A stretch of DNA of 64,000 nucleotides from AA29 sp041481445 (GCA_041481445.1 JBGPBV010000015.1:1-64000); one strand, 5' to 3'. Positions 53,098 through 63,668 are shown, counted from the stretch's first letter. Notes: generated from the letters alone by a model not told the origin. Numbers and translations: made by a program.

Positions 53098-56000
53098 GTG
53101 ATCCGGGGCCGGGGAAAGGCCCCGCCCGCGCGCGCCCGCCGGCGCGCCGCGCTCGTCCTCGTCCTGGCCGCGACGGCGGCGGCGCCGTGCGCGCGCGCGG
53201 CCGGCCTGGACCCGAGGAAGGCTCTCACCCAGTACAACCTCGACGCCTGGACCACCGAGAGCGGCCTGCCCCAGAACACGATCACCGCCGTCGTGCAGAC
53301 CCAGGACGGCTACCTCTGGCTCGGGACCTTCGGCGGGCTCGCCCGGTTCGACGGTGCGCGGTTCGTGGTGCTGGACAAGAGCACGACGCCGCCCCTCCCC
53401 AACAGCGGCGTGCATGCGCTCCTGGCCGACCGCAACGGCGGGCTGTGGGTCGGCACCAACGGCGGCGGCCTCATGTTCCTCAAGGACGGCGTGGCCCGGA
53501 CCTTCCGCGTGGCCGACGGCCTGGGGGCGGACATCGTCCGATCGCTGTTCCAGGACAGCAAGGGGCGGGTCTGGGCCGGGACCAACGCCGGGCTCTCGCT
53601 CCTCGAGGGCGGCCGCTTCCGCTCCTGGAACGCCGCCAGCGGGTTCACGAGCCGGGTGGTGCGGGCCATCCGCGAGGACGCGCAGGGCGCCCTGTGGATC
53701 GGCACCAACGGCGACGGCCTCTTCCGGATGCAGGACGGCCGCTTCACCCGGCTCACGCGGAAGGACGGCCTGCCCAGCGACCTCGTCTTCTCCCTGGCCT
53801 TCGACCACCAGGGCGCCCTGTGGGTGGGCACCAACGGCGGCGGCCTCGCCCGCTACGCCGACGGACGCTTCCGGGTCTACGGCTCCGCCGACGGGTTGGA
53901 CGGCGACATCATCTGGGCGCTCCACGAGGACGCGGACGGCAGCCTCTGGGTGGGCACCTACGGCGCGGGCTTGTTCCGGCGCGAAGGCGAGCGCTTCCGT
54001 GGGCTCGGCACGCGCTCCGGCCTCAGCAGCGACTTCGTGCGTGCCCTCGGCCAGGACCACGAGGGCAGCCTCTGGATCGGCACGAACACCGGCGGCCTCG
54101 CCCGCCTGCGTGACGGAAAGTTCAACACCTACACCGCGCGGGAGGGCCTGCCGAGCGACGTGGCCAAGACCGTCCTCGCCTCGCCGGACGGCGCGGTGTG
54201 GATCGGCACTTCCGGCGGCGGCCTGGCCCGGATGAAGGACGGCGCGTTCGAGACCTGGTCGCGCCGCCAGGGATTGCCGCACGACTTCGTGCAGGCCTTG
54301 CTCCTGGACGCGGAGGGCTCCCTGTGGGTGGGGACGAACGGCGGCGGGGTGGCGCGGTTCGCCCACGGGGTCTTCCGCACGTACACGGTGAAGGACGGGC
54401 TCGTGGACGACCACGTGGCCGCGCTGGCCCAGGACAGGGACGGCGCGATCTGGATCGGCACCAACGCCGGCGGCCTCTCCCGCCTCGACCACGGACGCTT
54501 CTCCTCCTTCACGCACGAGGACGGCCTGGGCGCCAACCTCGTGATGGCCCTGGTGGTCGACCGTCGTGGCGCGGTCTGGGTGGGGACGGACGGGGGCGGC
54601 CTGACGCGCATCGAGGGCGGCAAGGCGCGCACGTTCACCGTGGCCGACGGCCTCGCCGCCGACACCGTCCTCTGCCTCTACGAGGACGGCGAGGGCGACC
54701 TGTGGGTGGGCACCTCCGGGGGCGGCCTGTCCCGTTTCCACGACGGGCTCTTCGTCAACTTCACCACCCGAGACGGCCTGCACGACGACGTCGTGTTCGC
54801 GGTGCTGGAGGACTCGAAGGGCGGCTTGTGGCTGTCCGGCAACCGCGGCCTCTCCCGCGTGGACAAGCGCGCGCTGCTCGCTCGTACCCGCACCGGGCGG
54901 ATCGAGCCCGAGGTGTTCGGCGTCGCGGACGGGATGAAGAGCAACGAGTGCTCGGGGGTGTCGCAGCCGGCGGCGACGCGGCTGCCGGACGGGAGGCTCG
55001 TCTTCCCGACGACCCGCGGCATCGTCGTGGTCGACCCGGAGCGGCTTCCCCGCAACCAGACCCCGCCGCCGGTGAGAGTGGAGGAGCTGCTGGCGGGCGG
55101 GACGGTCTACGAGGGCGAGCGCCGGGAGCTGCCGCCGGGAGCCGCCAACTGGGAGATCCGCTTCACCGCCTTGAGCTTCCTGGCCCCGTCCCAGGTCCGC
55201 TTCCGCTACCGGCTGGCCGGCTTCGACGACGATTGGGTGGACGCCGGCCCGCGCCGCTCTGCGTTCTACACGCAGGTGCCGCCGGGGGAGTACACCTTCG
55301 AGGTCCTCGCCGCCAACAACGACGGCGTGTGGACCGCGGCCCCCGCGCGGATCGGCGTCCGGCTGCGACCGCGCTTCTACCAGACGCGCGCGTTCTCCGC
55401 GATCGTGATCGCGTCGCTGCTCGTGGCCGGCGCGCTGGGCTACGCCATGCACGTGCGCGGCCTCCACGCCCGGCGGCGCGAGCTGGAGAGGCTGGTCCAG
55501 GAGCGCACGCATGCGCTGGCCGAGCAGCAGCGCCACGCGGAGGAGGCGCGCGCGGAGGCGGAGCGCCAGCGGGAGATCGCCCAGCACGCGACCGCGGTCA
55601 AGACGGAGATGCTGCAGATCGCGGCCCACGACCTGAAGAACCCGCTCCAGGTCGTGCTCGGCCACGCCGAGATGGCGGAGATCTCGCACCGTGAAGGCCG
55701 GCCCATCCGCGAGTTCATCGAGAGCATCCACCAGGCGGCGGGGCGCATGCTGGGCATCCTCGGGCGGCTGCTCGACGCCTCCGCCATGGACGCGGGCAAG
55801 CTCGTCCTGCGCCCGCAGCGGCTGGACCTCGGCGACGTGGCGCGGCAGGTGGTGGACAGTAACCGGCCGGCGGCCGGGCGCAAGGGCCAGGCCCTGGAGC
55901 TCACCGTCGAGGGTCGGCTCCCCGTCACCGGCGATGCCGACCGGCTGTTCGAGGTCGTGGACAACCTCGTGGGCAACGCGATCAAGTACTCGCCCCTCTC

Positions 56001-56280
56001 CTCGCGGATCGAGGTGGCGGCGCGGCCCCGCGACGGGCGCGCGGTGGTGGAGGTGTTGGACCAGGGCCCCGGCCTGAGCGAGGAGGACAAGCGCCGGATG
56101 TTCGGACGCTTCCAGAGGCTCTCCGCCATCCCGACCGGGGGCGAGCCCGCCACCGGCCTCGGTCTCTCCATCGCCAGGCAGCTGGCGGAGCTGATGGGCG
56201 GAGAGGTCTACGCGGAGAGCGCGGGACCGGGCCGGGGCTCGTCGTTCACGCTGGCCATGCCGCCCGCGCCCCCGGCCTGA
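53098..56280 (+). CDS. Two-component sensor kinase with double beta-propeller (Reg_prop) and Y_Y_Y domain
   Basis: A 1060-residue receptor. A signal sequence (to about residue 35) is followed by 14 propeller blades (about 50-640), most with a 42-residue GLPSD...GxLWVGTNGGGL pattern, forming two seven-bladed propellers in the periplasm. A Y_Y_Y domain follows (about 670-755), then a transmembrane helix (763-785), a coiled coil, a HisKA with His844 in AAHDLKNPLQ, and an HATPase_c with DNLVGNAIKYSP, DQGPGLSEEDK and TGLGLSIARQL. Family members, best known from Bacteroides, sense glycans. Unlike those hybrids it has no receiver or AraC domain, and no response regulator gene is adjacent. The GTG start has no competing ATG nearby. 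Confidence 0.88.
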   Translation: MIRGRGKAPPARARRRAALVLVLAATAAAPCARAAGLDPRKALTQYNLDAWTTESGLPQNTITAVVQTQDGYLWLGTFGGLARFDGARFVVLDKSTTPPLPNSGVHALLADRNGGLWVGTNGGGLMFLKDGVARTFRVADGLGADIVRSLFQDSKGRVWAGTNAGLSLLEGGRFRSWNAASGFTSRVVRAIREDAQGALWIGTNGDGLFRMQDGRFTRLTRKDGLPSDLVFSLAFDHQGALWVGTNGGGLARYADGRFRVYGSADGLDGDIIWALHEDADGSLWVGTYGAGLFRREGERFRGLGTRSGLSSDFVRALGQDHEGSLWIGTNTGGLARLRDGKFNTYTAREGLPSDVAKTVLASPDGAVWIGTSGGGLARMKDGAFETWSRRQGLPHDFVQALLLDAEGSLWVGTNGGGVARFAHGVFRTYTVKDGLVDDHVAALAQDRDGAIWIGTNAGGLSRLDHGRFSSFTHEDGLGANLVMALVVDRRGAVWVGTDGGGLTRIEGGKARTFTVADGLAADTVLCLYEDGEGDLWVGTSGGGLSRFHDGLFVNFTTRDGLHDDVVFAVLEDSKGGLWLSGNRGLSRVDKRALLARTRTGRIEPEVFGVADGMKSNECSGVSQPAATRLPDGRLVFPTTRGIVVVDPERLPRNQTPPPVRVEELLAGGTVYEGERRELPPGAANWEIRFTALSFLAPSQVRFRYRLAGFDDDWVDAGPRRSAFYTQVPPGEYTFEVLAANNDGVWTAAPARIGVRLRPRFYQTRAFSAIVIASLLVAGALGYAMHVRGLHARRRELERLVQERTHALAEQQRHAEEARAEAERQREIAQHATAVKTEMLQIAAHDLKNPLQVVLGHAEMAEISHREGRPIREFIESIHQAAGRMLGILGRLLDASAMDAGKLVLRPQRLDLGDVARQVVDSNRPAAGRKGQALELTVEGRLPVTGDADRLFEVVDNLVGNAIKYSPLSSRIEVAARPRDGRAVVEVLDQGPGLSEEDKRRMFGRFQRLSAIPTGGEPATGLGLSIARQLAELMGGEVYAESAGPGRGSSFTLAMPPAPPA
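53251..54890 (+). repeat. 126-base periodic coding repeats (propeller blades)
   Basis: Thirteen consecutive units of about 126 bases (42 codons) encode the blades of the sensor kinase, each with a GTNGGGL-like core and a DGLxxD turn; a fourteenth, more divergent blade follows. The internal similarity suggests expansion by duplication. Confidence 0.8.
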
Positions 56281-56316
56281 CGACCGGAGGGACGCGCGTG
56301 CCCGAGGACGTGGCGG

Positions 56317-56736
56317 TCAGGATAGCTCCTTGAACGGATTGAACACTCGTAGTCCCGGTCTTCGAAAATGCCGGTCGTTGCCCGTGACGATGGTGAGCCC
56401 ATGCCGGCGTGCCGTGGCCGCGATGTAGCTGTCCTCCAGCGGCATCCGCTGCCCTGCTTCATCCAGTTGGCGTTGCTGCTCGGCCCAGACGTGGGCGACC
56501 GACACGTTGAAACCGTGAATCCGTCCGTGAAGCGCATCGACCAGACGGGTGAGCCACTCCCGGAGAGCCTCACGCTGCCGACCCTTTTTCGTGCGAACCC
56601 AGTAAGCGAGCTGGGCAATGACGATAGCGCTCGTGTAACAGCGTTGCTGTTCCGCACGAAGCCAGCCGATCACCTTCGGGTCGCCGTGGCTCTTCGCCGG
56701 CTGGCTCAATACGTCGGCATCGAGCAGCCAGCTCAC
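56317..56736 (-). CDS. vapC: PIN-domain toxin, VapC-like
   Basis: A 139-residue PIN-domain protein, the expected size of VapC ribonuclease toxins. It starts on a GTG that overlaps the antitoxin stop (GTGA), the usual toxin-antitoxin coupling. Acidic residues are Asp6 (WLLDADVLS), Asp102 (LEDSYIAATA) and Asn120-Asp121 (VTGND). In the second conserved position, where VapC enzymes have Glu (IAEL), this protein has Gln42 (IAQL). That may weaken metal binding or shift it to another residue. Family members cut specific RNAs. It converges on the sensor kinase gene with a 36-base gap. Confidence 0.84.
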   Translation of the reverse strand: MSWLLDADVLSQPAKSHGDPKVIGWLRAEQQRCYTSAIVIAQLAYWVRTKKGRQREALREWLTRLVDALHGRIHGFNVSVAHVWAEQQRQLDEAGQRMPLEDSYIAATARRHGLTIVTGNDRHFRRPGLRVFNPFKELS

Positions 56737-56957
56737 AGCTTGGAGCGGAAACTCTCGCGCCGCCGCGGGGGAAGGTCGTCCATCGGCACCGGACATTCCT
56801 CGAGGACGGCCAACCAGTTCGCGCTCCGCGAAATGCGACGAAACACGATGGCATCCTCCTCGGCGTCGAAATCGGCCTCGAACACGTCACCCGGCCTGGC
56901 CGGAGCAAGGCCGGTGGGCACGGTGAGGCGGCGCTTCGCGTCCAGCGTGATCACCAT
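56733..56957 (-). CDS. vapB: AbrB/SpoVT-type antitoxin, VapB-like
   Basis: A 74-residue protein. The N-terminal MVITLDAKRRLTVPTGLAPARPGDVFEA is a swapped-hairpin AbrB (SpoVT) DNA-binding domain. The C-terminal part (WLAVLEECPVPMDDLPPRRRE) is the toxin-binding tail and carries the basic residue cluster that normally blocks the PIN active site. It would neutralise the toxin and repress the operon. A perfect palindrome lies two bases before the ATG. No Shine-Dalgarno sequence is evident, since the palindrome occupies that place. Confidence 0.83.
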   Translation of the reverse strand: MVITLDAKRRLTVPTGLAPARPGDVFEADFDAEEDAIVFRRISRSANWLAVLEECPVPMDDLPPRRRESFRSKL

Positions 56958-56958
56958 G

Positions 56959-56973
56959 GTGGGATAATCCCAC
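56959..56973 (-). promoter_or_regulatory. Palindromic operator at the toxin-antitoxin start
   Basis: GTGGGAT-A-ATCCCAC is a perfect seven-base inverted repeat around one base, ending one base from the antitoxin ATG. Type II antitoxins bind such sites to repress their own operon. The position, overlapping the expected ribosome binding site, supports that role. Confidence 0.6.
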
Positions 56974-57023
56974 TTCGGTCCCTCGGGATCAAACCGGGCC
57001 AGCTCAGAACGCCCGCAACGGCG

Positions 57024-58049
57024 TCACTCCCAGTTGAGGAGGACGCGCCCGGAGCTCCCGCTGTCCATCACCTCGAACGCGTGCTCGAAGTCCGTGCAGG
57101 AGAAGCGATGCGTGATCACGGGCTTGATGTCGAGCCCGCTGTGGAGCATGACCGTCATCTTGTACCAGGTCTCGTACATCTCGCGGCCGTAGATGCCCTT
57201 GATCGTCAGCATGCTGAAGATGACGGTGTTCCAGTCGATGGCGACCTCGCGGGAGGGGATTCCCAGGAGGGCGATCTTCGCCCCGTGCGCCATGTTCGCG
57301 AGCATGTCGCGGAAGGCCTGGCCGTTGCCCGACATCTCCATGCCGACGTCGAAGCCCTCCGTCATCCCGAGCTGGCCCTGGACGTCGGGCAGGCTCGTCT
57401 CCCGCGGATCGACGGCGAGGGTGACTCCCATCTTCCGCGCCAGCTCGAGCCGGTAGGGGTTGAGGTCGGTGATCACGACGTGGCGCGCCGCGGCGTGACG
57501 CGCGACCGCCGCCGCCATGATGCCGATGGGGCCGGCGCCGGTGACGAGGACGTCCTCGCCGAGGACGGGGAAGGAGAGCGCCGTGTGCACGGCGTTGCCG
57601 AAGGGATCGAAGATGGCAGCCACGTCTTCGTCGATCCCGCTGGCGTGCACCCAGACGTTGCTCATGGGCAGGACGAGGTACTCGGCGAAGGCGCCCGCGC
57701 GGTTGACGCCGACACCCTGGGTATCCGCGCAGAGGTGCCGCCGGCCGGCCAGGCAGTTGCGGCACCGCCCGCACACGACGTGGCCCTCGCCGCTGACGAT
57801 CTGTCCGGGGTGGAAGTCGGCCACGTTGGACCCGACCTCGACGACCTCGCCCACGAACTCGTGGCCGATGACCAGGGGCACGGGGATGGTCTTGGCCGCC
57901 CACTCGTCCCACTTGTAGATGTGCAGGTCGGTGCCGCAGATCCCCGTCCGATGGATGCGGATGAGCACGTCGTTGATGCCGACCCGCGGCTCGGGGACGT
58001 CGGTGAGCCACAGCCCGCGTTCGGCCCGGCTCTTCACCAGCGCTTTCAT
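57024..58049 (-). CDS. tdh: L-threonine 3-dehydrogenase
   Basis: A 341-residue zinc-dependent medium-chain dehydrogenase that oxidises threonine to 2-amino-3-ketobutyrate with NAD. The catalytic zinc site is GICGTDLHIYKW with GHEFVGEV. The structural zinc lobe has CGRCRNCLAGRRHLC. The NAD loop is VTGAGPIGIMAAAVA. The pair FDPFGNAVHTAL and GMTEGFDVGMEMSG are typical of Tdh. Size equals the E. coli enzyme (341). It lies four bases after the serine dehydratase stop, so both are co-transcribed. No 2-amino-3-ketobutyrate ligase gene (kbl) is adjacent. Confidence 0.92.
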   Translation of the reverse strand: MKALVKSRAERGLWLTDVPEPRVGINDVLIRIHRTGICGTDLHIYKWDEWAAKTIPVPLVIGHEFVGEVVEVGSNVADFHPGQIVSGEGHVVCGRCRNCLAGRRHLCADTQGVGVNRAGAFAEYLVLPMSNVWVHASGIDEDVAAIFDPFGNAVHTALSFPVLGEDVLVTGAGPIGIMAAAVARHAAARHVVITDLNPYRLELARKMGVTLAVDPRETSLPDVQGQLGMTEGFDVGMEMSGNGQAFRDMLANMAHGAKIALLGIPSREVAIDWNTVIFSMLTIKGIYGREMYETWYKMTVMLHSGLDIKPVITHRFSCTDFEHAFEVMDSGSSGRVLLNWE

Positions 58050-58053
58050 GGGG

Positions 58054-59463
<1,410 letters not shown>

Positions 59464-59499
59464 GGGTCGATTGTATGCGGCGTTTGCGGTTGACCGCGG

Positions 59500-60108
59500 C
59501 TAGAAGCGCAGCCCCACGGAGGCGGTGGCCTTGAAGTTGTGGCTCCAGAGACCATCGTCGATGACGTCCCGGTCAGCGGTGAACGCCGGCCCGGAATAAC
59601 GCAGGAGCTGGTCTCCGGCTTCCACTCGGACCACCAGGCGGTCGCGGGGATAGGCCTCGAAGCCGCCGGTCAACTGCACCGTGGGGACGGTGTCGCCACC
59701 GATCGCACACACGAGGGGCGGCGGGAAGATGGCGATGCAGGGGAAGGGCTCCGGGGCTTCCGAGAAGGCGACGGCGCCGGCGCGCAGGGCCAGGAAGACG
59801 CCCGTGCGTCCGAGGTGCGGTCCGCCGCGGAGGCCGGCCAGCCCTTCCAGGCGCGAGCCGCTGAAGGCGGGGGAGCCGATGCCTGCGGGGAAGAGGTTGA
59901 TCTCCCCGTCCGCGGCGAGCCAGCGGCTCAAACGATAGGAGACCCGCGCGCCGAAGCCCGCCTCCGTCTCGTCGAACTCGTGCAGCGAGCGAACGGACAC
60001 CTGAAGGCTCACGTCGCCCCGACGGTCCTGCGCCTGCGCCGGCGCGGGGTCCGCCACGAGAAGACAGGCGAAGAGCATCGCTGACCCGAATGGGACCCGT
60101 GCCGTCAT
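59500..60108 (-). CDS. Outer-membrane beta-barrel-like protein
   Basis: A 202-residue exported protein with a signal peptide (MTARVPFGSAMLFACLLVAD, cleavage near AQAQ). Alternating amphipathic strands follow (VSLQVSVRSLHEFDET, FGARVSYRLSRWLAADGEI, VFLALRAGAVAF), ending in FKATASVGLRF. The terminal aromatic residue is the usual barrel-assembly signal. It resembles eight-stranded OmpA-like barrels. It begins seven bases after the Ser/Thr kinase stop and is the last gene of that operon. Function unknown. Confidence 0.7.
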   Translation of the reverse strand: MTARVPFGSAMLFACLLVADPAPAQAQDRRGDVSLQVSVRSLHEFDETEAGFGARVSYRLSRWLAADGEINLFPAGIGSPAFSGSRLEGLAGLRGGPHLGRTGVFLALRAGAVAFSEAPEPFPCIAIFPPPLVCAIGGDTVPTVQLTGGFEAYPRDRLVVRVEAGDQLLRYSGPAFTADRDVIDDGLWSHNFKATASVGLRF

Positions 60109-60115
60109 GATTTCA

Positions 60116-63004
60116 TCACTCCCTCAACCCCGCCTCCCAGTTGACCACCACCGTGAACGGGACCGTGTGGCTGCCCCCGGGCTCGGTGATGAAGAGGTAA
60201 CGCTTGCCGTCGGGCGCGAGGTCCCAGCCGACGTTGAGCAGCGGCGGCGGAGCCGCGAACAGCCGGCGCGGCGTCCCCGCCTGGAATCCCTTGCTGAGGT
60301 CGATGTCGACCGCCATCTGCTCGAGGTCGAGCGACGTATAGAACAACGCCCTGCCGTCGGCCCGCCACCGGGGAAAGAGGCCGGATCCTTTGGAGACCAG
60401 CCACTTGGCCCCGCTTGCGCCGGCGCCGGCCTCGGGCGAGAACGGCCGGACGTAGATCTCCCACGTGCCCGCTTCTCGAGACGAGTAGGCGATCCACCGG
60501 CCGTCGGGGGAGACATGTCCCATGGATTCGGCGAACGGCGTCTGAAGAATGGCAATGGGTCTGGCTTCACCCTGCATCGGCAACGCCCACAAATCCGAGC
60601 CGGTGTTCGTCCCGTTGCTCGAAAAAATCAAGTAGCGCCCGTCTTTGGTCAGACTGCTGGGACTCTTGGGTTCGTCGGACGAGAAGAGCAGCCGTTCCTC
60701 GGCCGAGGCATCGGCCGGCTTGGTGTACAAGTCCACTCGGCCCGAGCGCTCCGAGCTGAAGACAATGGACTTTCCGTCCGGCGACCACACGGGGTAGTCG
60801 TCCCTTGCTCGGTCGAATGTGAACCGGGTCGCGGTCGCTCGCGCCACGTCCACGATCCAGATGTCGCGGTTCGCGGCGGGGCCAAGAGCAACGGCCACGC
60901 GGGTTCCGTCGGGCGACATGGCCGGATTCGCATACTCGCCTGGCTCGCCCAGCGTGCCTCCTGGATGGCCTTGCTGGTCGAACCACGTGAGCGCCATCCT
61001 CGACGCGCGGCCGGCGAGGTAGACGAGCGTGCCCGTTTGCGATACGGAGAACAGGCCGGCATTTGCAGGAACGAACGAGTCAACGCCTTCGGCAATCGCG
61101 GCCGGCTCTCCGCTCAGCGCCACGCTGGCGGGATCGAACCGCTGCGCCATCAGCGTTGTCTCTCGCATGAAGACGAGGTGCCCAAGTCCCCCGTGGGGCG
61201 AGGCCGCATAGTACGCCTGCCGGTTGCTCGCGAGGAGACGTTCCAGGCTCTGGTCTTCCGGTCTCGCATCGATCGAGCCGATGTAGACACCCATCTTGTT
61301 CGGGTCGGCCGACGCTCGCTGATAGAGAAAATGCCGGCCGTCGGGCAGGAATTGCGGCCAGCGGTGGGTGGTCTCGCCCTTCTCGAGCACCGTCGCGGGA
61401 ACCGGCACACCACCGGACGCCGACAGCCGGAGCAGAGGCCCGTCCGGGGACATCCCGGCCACGATCACGCCGTCGCGATTCCACGCCGCGCCGTGCAGAT
61501 AGCCGGGCACATCCGCCAGTGTCTGCGGCGGCCCTCCCTGAGTGTCGATCTTCGTGAGCTTGTTCCGGGCGGAGAAGATGACGTAGCGGCTGTCCCACGA
61601 CCAGGACGCGGGAGGGGTGACGGCAATGGTTTCCGTGCCCGGAAGTGGCCTGGCCTCGACGGTCTCGAGCGAGCGCAACCAGAACCGCGTCACGCCGTCC
61701 TCGCCCCGGGCGGGGAACACGATCCAGCGGCCGTCGGGAGACACCGCCATCGCGTTGCTGAAGTAGGTCATCTTCTCGGCCGGTCCCACTTCGAAACGGA
61801 CGGGCCGCCCGCTGCTCCTGTTCGATCGCCAGGGCGCCCAGATGGCGATCCCCACCACCGCGAGGAGGACGAGAGCCGCGGCCACCGCGGGAGAGAGCCA
61901 TCTCTTCCCGGGGTTCGGGGCCCCGGTCGCGGTCGCGGAGTACGGTCCCGATGGCGCCGCGTCGAGCAGCGCCATCGCGTCGCCGATGTGGCGCAGCCGC
62001 TGGCTCGGGTTCTTCTCCAGGCAGCGCTTCAGCAGTCGATGCGCCTGGCTCGGTACCTTGTCCCATCCCGGCTCGTCCCTGAGGACGCTCGCGATGGTCT
62101 CCTGCAGGGAATCGCCGCCGTGCGGCCGCGTTCCGCTGAGCATCTCGTAGACCACGACGCCGAAGGCCCAGATATCCGCGCGCCGGTCGACCGAACGGCC
62201 ACGCACCTGTTCGGGGCTCATGTACGCCGCCGTGCCGAGGATGAGGCCGGCCTCCGTCGCCGGTGCACCGGGCGGCACCGGGCTCGGCCCCTCCACACCA
62301 TCGCCGCTCGCGGGATCGAGGGCTTTCGCGAGGCCGAAGTCCAACACCTTCACCGTGCCGTCCTCGCGGACCTTGATGTTCGCGGGCTTCAGGTCCCGAT
62401 GGACGATCCCTCGCTCGTGCGCGGCCTCGAGAGCCTCCGCGATCTGCCTGGCGATCGATAAGGCCTCGTCGATGGGGATCGGCCCTCTCGCGATCCGATC
62501 GGCGAGCGTCGGGCCTTCGACGAGCTCCATCACCAGGGCCCGGAGGCCGCCGGCGTCTTCGAGGCCGTGGATCTGCGCGATGTGCGGATGATTGAGCGCC
62601 GCCAGGAGCTGCGCTTCGCGGCTGAACCGTGCCAGGCGATCGGGATCATCAGCCACCGCGGGCAGCAGGAGCTTGATCGCGACGTGGCGGTCGAGCTTCG
62701 TGTCGCGGGCGCGATAGACCTCGCCCATCCCACCCGTGCCGATGCGCGCCAGGAGCTGGTAGGAGCCGATGCGCTGCCCCTCGAGGCTCTTCCTCGGCAG
62801 GGTGTCGTCGAACAGCACGGCCGGCGTCTCCAGGAAGCTCGCCGCCTGCTCGTGCGACGCCAGCAACTTCTCGACGGCCTCGCGCAGGGCCTCGTCGCCG
62901 TGGCAGGCCGCGGCCACGTAGGCCGGGCGGTCGTCCAACGCCAGCGCCCGCGCCCCCTCGAACACCTCTTTCAGGCGCGGCCAGGCTTCGGGAGGGAGGC
63001 TCAC
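60116..63004 (-). CDS. Ser/Thr protein kinase with WD40-like/TolB propeller
   Basis: A 962-residue receptor kinase. A helical N-terminal extension (about 1-80, with a DDRPAYVAAAC block typical of acidobacterial kinases) precedes the kinase domain (about 80-340): IGTGGMGEVYRA, VAIKLLLP (Lys near 110), HRDLKPANIKV, DFGLAKAL and GTAAYMSPEQVRG. A transmembrane helix lies at about 372-392. The outer part is a beta-propeller of PD40/WD40-like strands with repeated MSPDGTRVA, WSPDGKSIVFSSERSG and VSPDGRWIAYSS. It is encoded 28 bases after an ECF sigma gene, a common acidobacterial pairing in which the kinase and sigma factor work in one signalling route. Confidence 0.92.
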   Translation of the reverse strand: MSLPPEAWPRLKEVFEGARALALDDRPAYVAAACHGDEALREAVEKLLASHEQAASFLETPAVLFDDTLPRKSLEGQRIGSYQLLARIGTGGMGEVYRARDTKLDRHVAIKLLLPAVADDPDRLARFSREAQLLAALNHPHIAQIHGLEDAGGLRALVMELVEGPTLADRIARGPIPIDEALSIARQIAEALEAAHERGIVHRDLKPANIKVREDGTVKVLDFGLAKALDPASGDGVEGPSPVPPGAPATEAGLILGTAAYMSPEQVRGRSVDRRADIWAFGVVVYEMLSGTRPHGGDSLQETIASVLRDEPGWDKVPSQAHRLLKRCLEKNPSQRLRHIGDAMALLDAAPSGPYSATATGAPNPGKRWLSPAVAAALVLLAVVGIAIWAPWRSNRSSGRPVRFEVGPAEKMTYFSNAMAVSPDGRWIVFPARGEDGVTRFWLRSLETVEARPLPGTETIAVTPPASWSWDSRYVIFSARNKLTKIDTQGGPPQTLADVPGYLHGAAWNRDGVIVAGMSPDGPLLRLSASGGVPVPATVLEKGETTHRWPQFLPDGRHFLYQRASADPNKMGVYIGSIDARPEDQSLERLLASNRQAYYAASPHGGLGHLVFMRETTLMAQRFDPASVALSGEPAAIAEGVDSFVPANAGLFSVSQTGTLVYLAGRASRMALTWFDQQGHPGGTLGEPGEYANPAMSPDGTRVAVALGPAANRDIWIVDVARATATRFTFDRARDDYPVWSPDGKSIVFSSERSGRVDLYTKPADASAEERLLFSSDEPKSPSSLTKDGRYLIFSSNGTNTGSDLWALPMQGEARPIAILQTPFAESMGHVSPDGRWIAYSSREAGTWEIYVRPFSPEAGAGASGAKWLVSKGSGLFPRWRADGRALFYTSLDLEQMAVDIDLSKGFQAGTPRRLFAAPPPLLNVGWDLAPDGKRYLFITEPGGSHTVPFTVVVNWEAGLRE

Positions 63005-63032
63005 GCGTTTTGGATTCTACTCGCCGGCGGGC

Positions 63033-63611
63033 TCACTCCCGCGCCGACAATCGCTGATGGAGCCAGGCCTTGGCCATGGCCCATTCGCGCTCGACCGTCG
63101 CCGCCGACACGCCGAGCGCGTCGGCTGTTTCGGGGATGTCGAGGCCGGCGAAGAATCTCAGCTCCACGACGCGGCACTGCCGGGCATCGAGCGCAGACAA
63201 GGCTTCGAGCGCCTCGTCGAGGGCGAGAACGTCCACGCTGGCGGCGGGAGCCGCGGCCGGGATCCTCTCGTCCAGGCTGATCACGGTGGCGCCGCCGCCG
63301 CGCTTGTCGGCCCGCTTTCGGCGCGCGTGATCGACGAGGACCTGGCGCATCAGGCGGGCGGCAATGGCAAAGAAGTGCGTCCGGCTGGTCACCGTCATGC
63401 GGTCGACGTCGACCAGGCGCAGGAAGACCTCGTGCACCAGGCCCGTCGCCTGGAGGACGTGTCCCGGCGCTTCCCGCCGGAGATGACCGCGCGCCACCCG
63501 CCGCAGCTCGTCGTACACCAGCGGGACGAGGCGGTCGAGCGCCGCGGCGTCCCCCTGGCCCCAGGACAGGAGCAGCCCGGTGACTTCGTGAGCGCGGGAG
63601 GGGTCCGTCAT
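63033..63611 (-). CDS. ECF sigma factor, Sig-70_X6 type
   Basis: A 192-residue sigma-70 family regulator. Region 2 (about 15-95) has VPLVYDELRRVARGHLRRE and TGLVHEVFLRLVD. Region 4 (about 130-190) has LDARQCRVVELRFFAGLDIPETADALGVSAATVEREWAMAKAWL. This matches the acidobacterial/planctomycete ECF family found beside Ser/Thr kinases, which carries no separate anti-sigma gene and may be controlled by phosphorylation. It is the first gene of the sigma-kinase-OMP operon and is divergent from the gene at 63669. Confidence 0.92.
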   Translation of the reverse strand: MTDPSRAHEVTGLLLSWGQGDAAALDRLVPLVYDELRRVARGHLRREAPGHVLQATGLVHEVFLRLVDVDRMTVTSRTHFFAIAARLMRQVLVDHARRKRADKRGGGATVISLDERIPAAAPAASVDVLALDEALEALSALDARQCRVVELRFFAGLDIPETADALGVSAATVEREWAMAKAWLHQRLSARE

Positions 63612-63668
63612 CAGGTCGTGAGGGGAAAGGAGTGGATTGTGCGCTTCTTATCTCAGGAGGGGAAACCC

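Noticed and set aside
53020..55731. A 903-codon minus-strand frame opposite the sensor kinase
   Set aside because: Its apparent repeats are the mirror of the 126-base propeller repeats on the plus strand.
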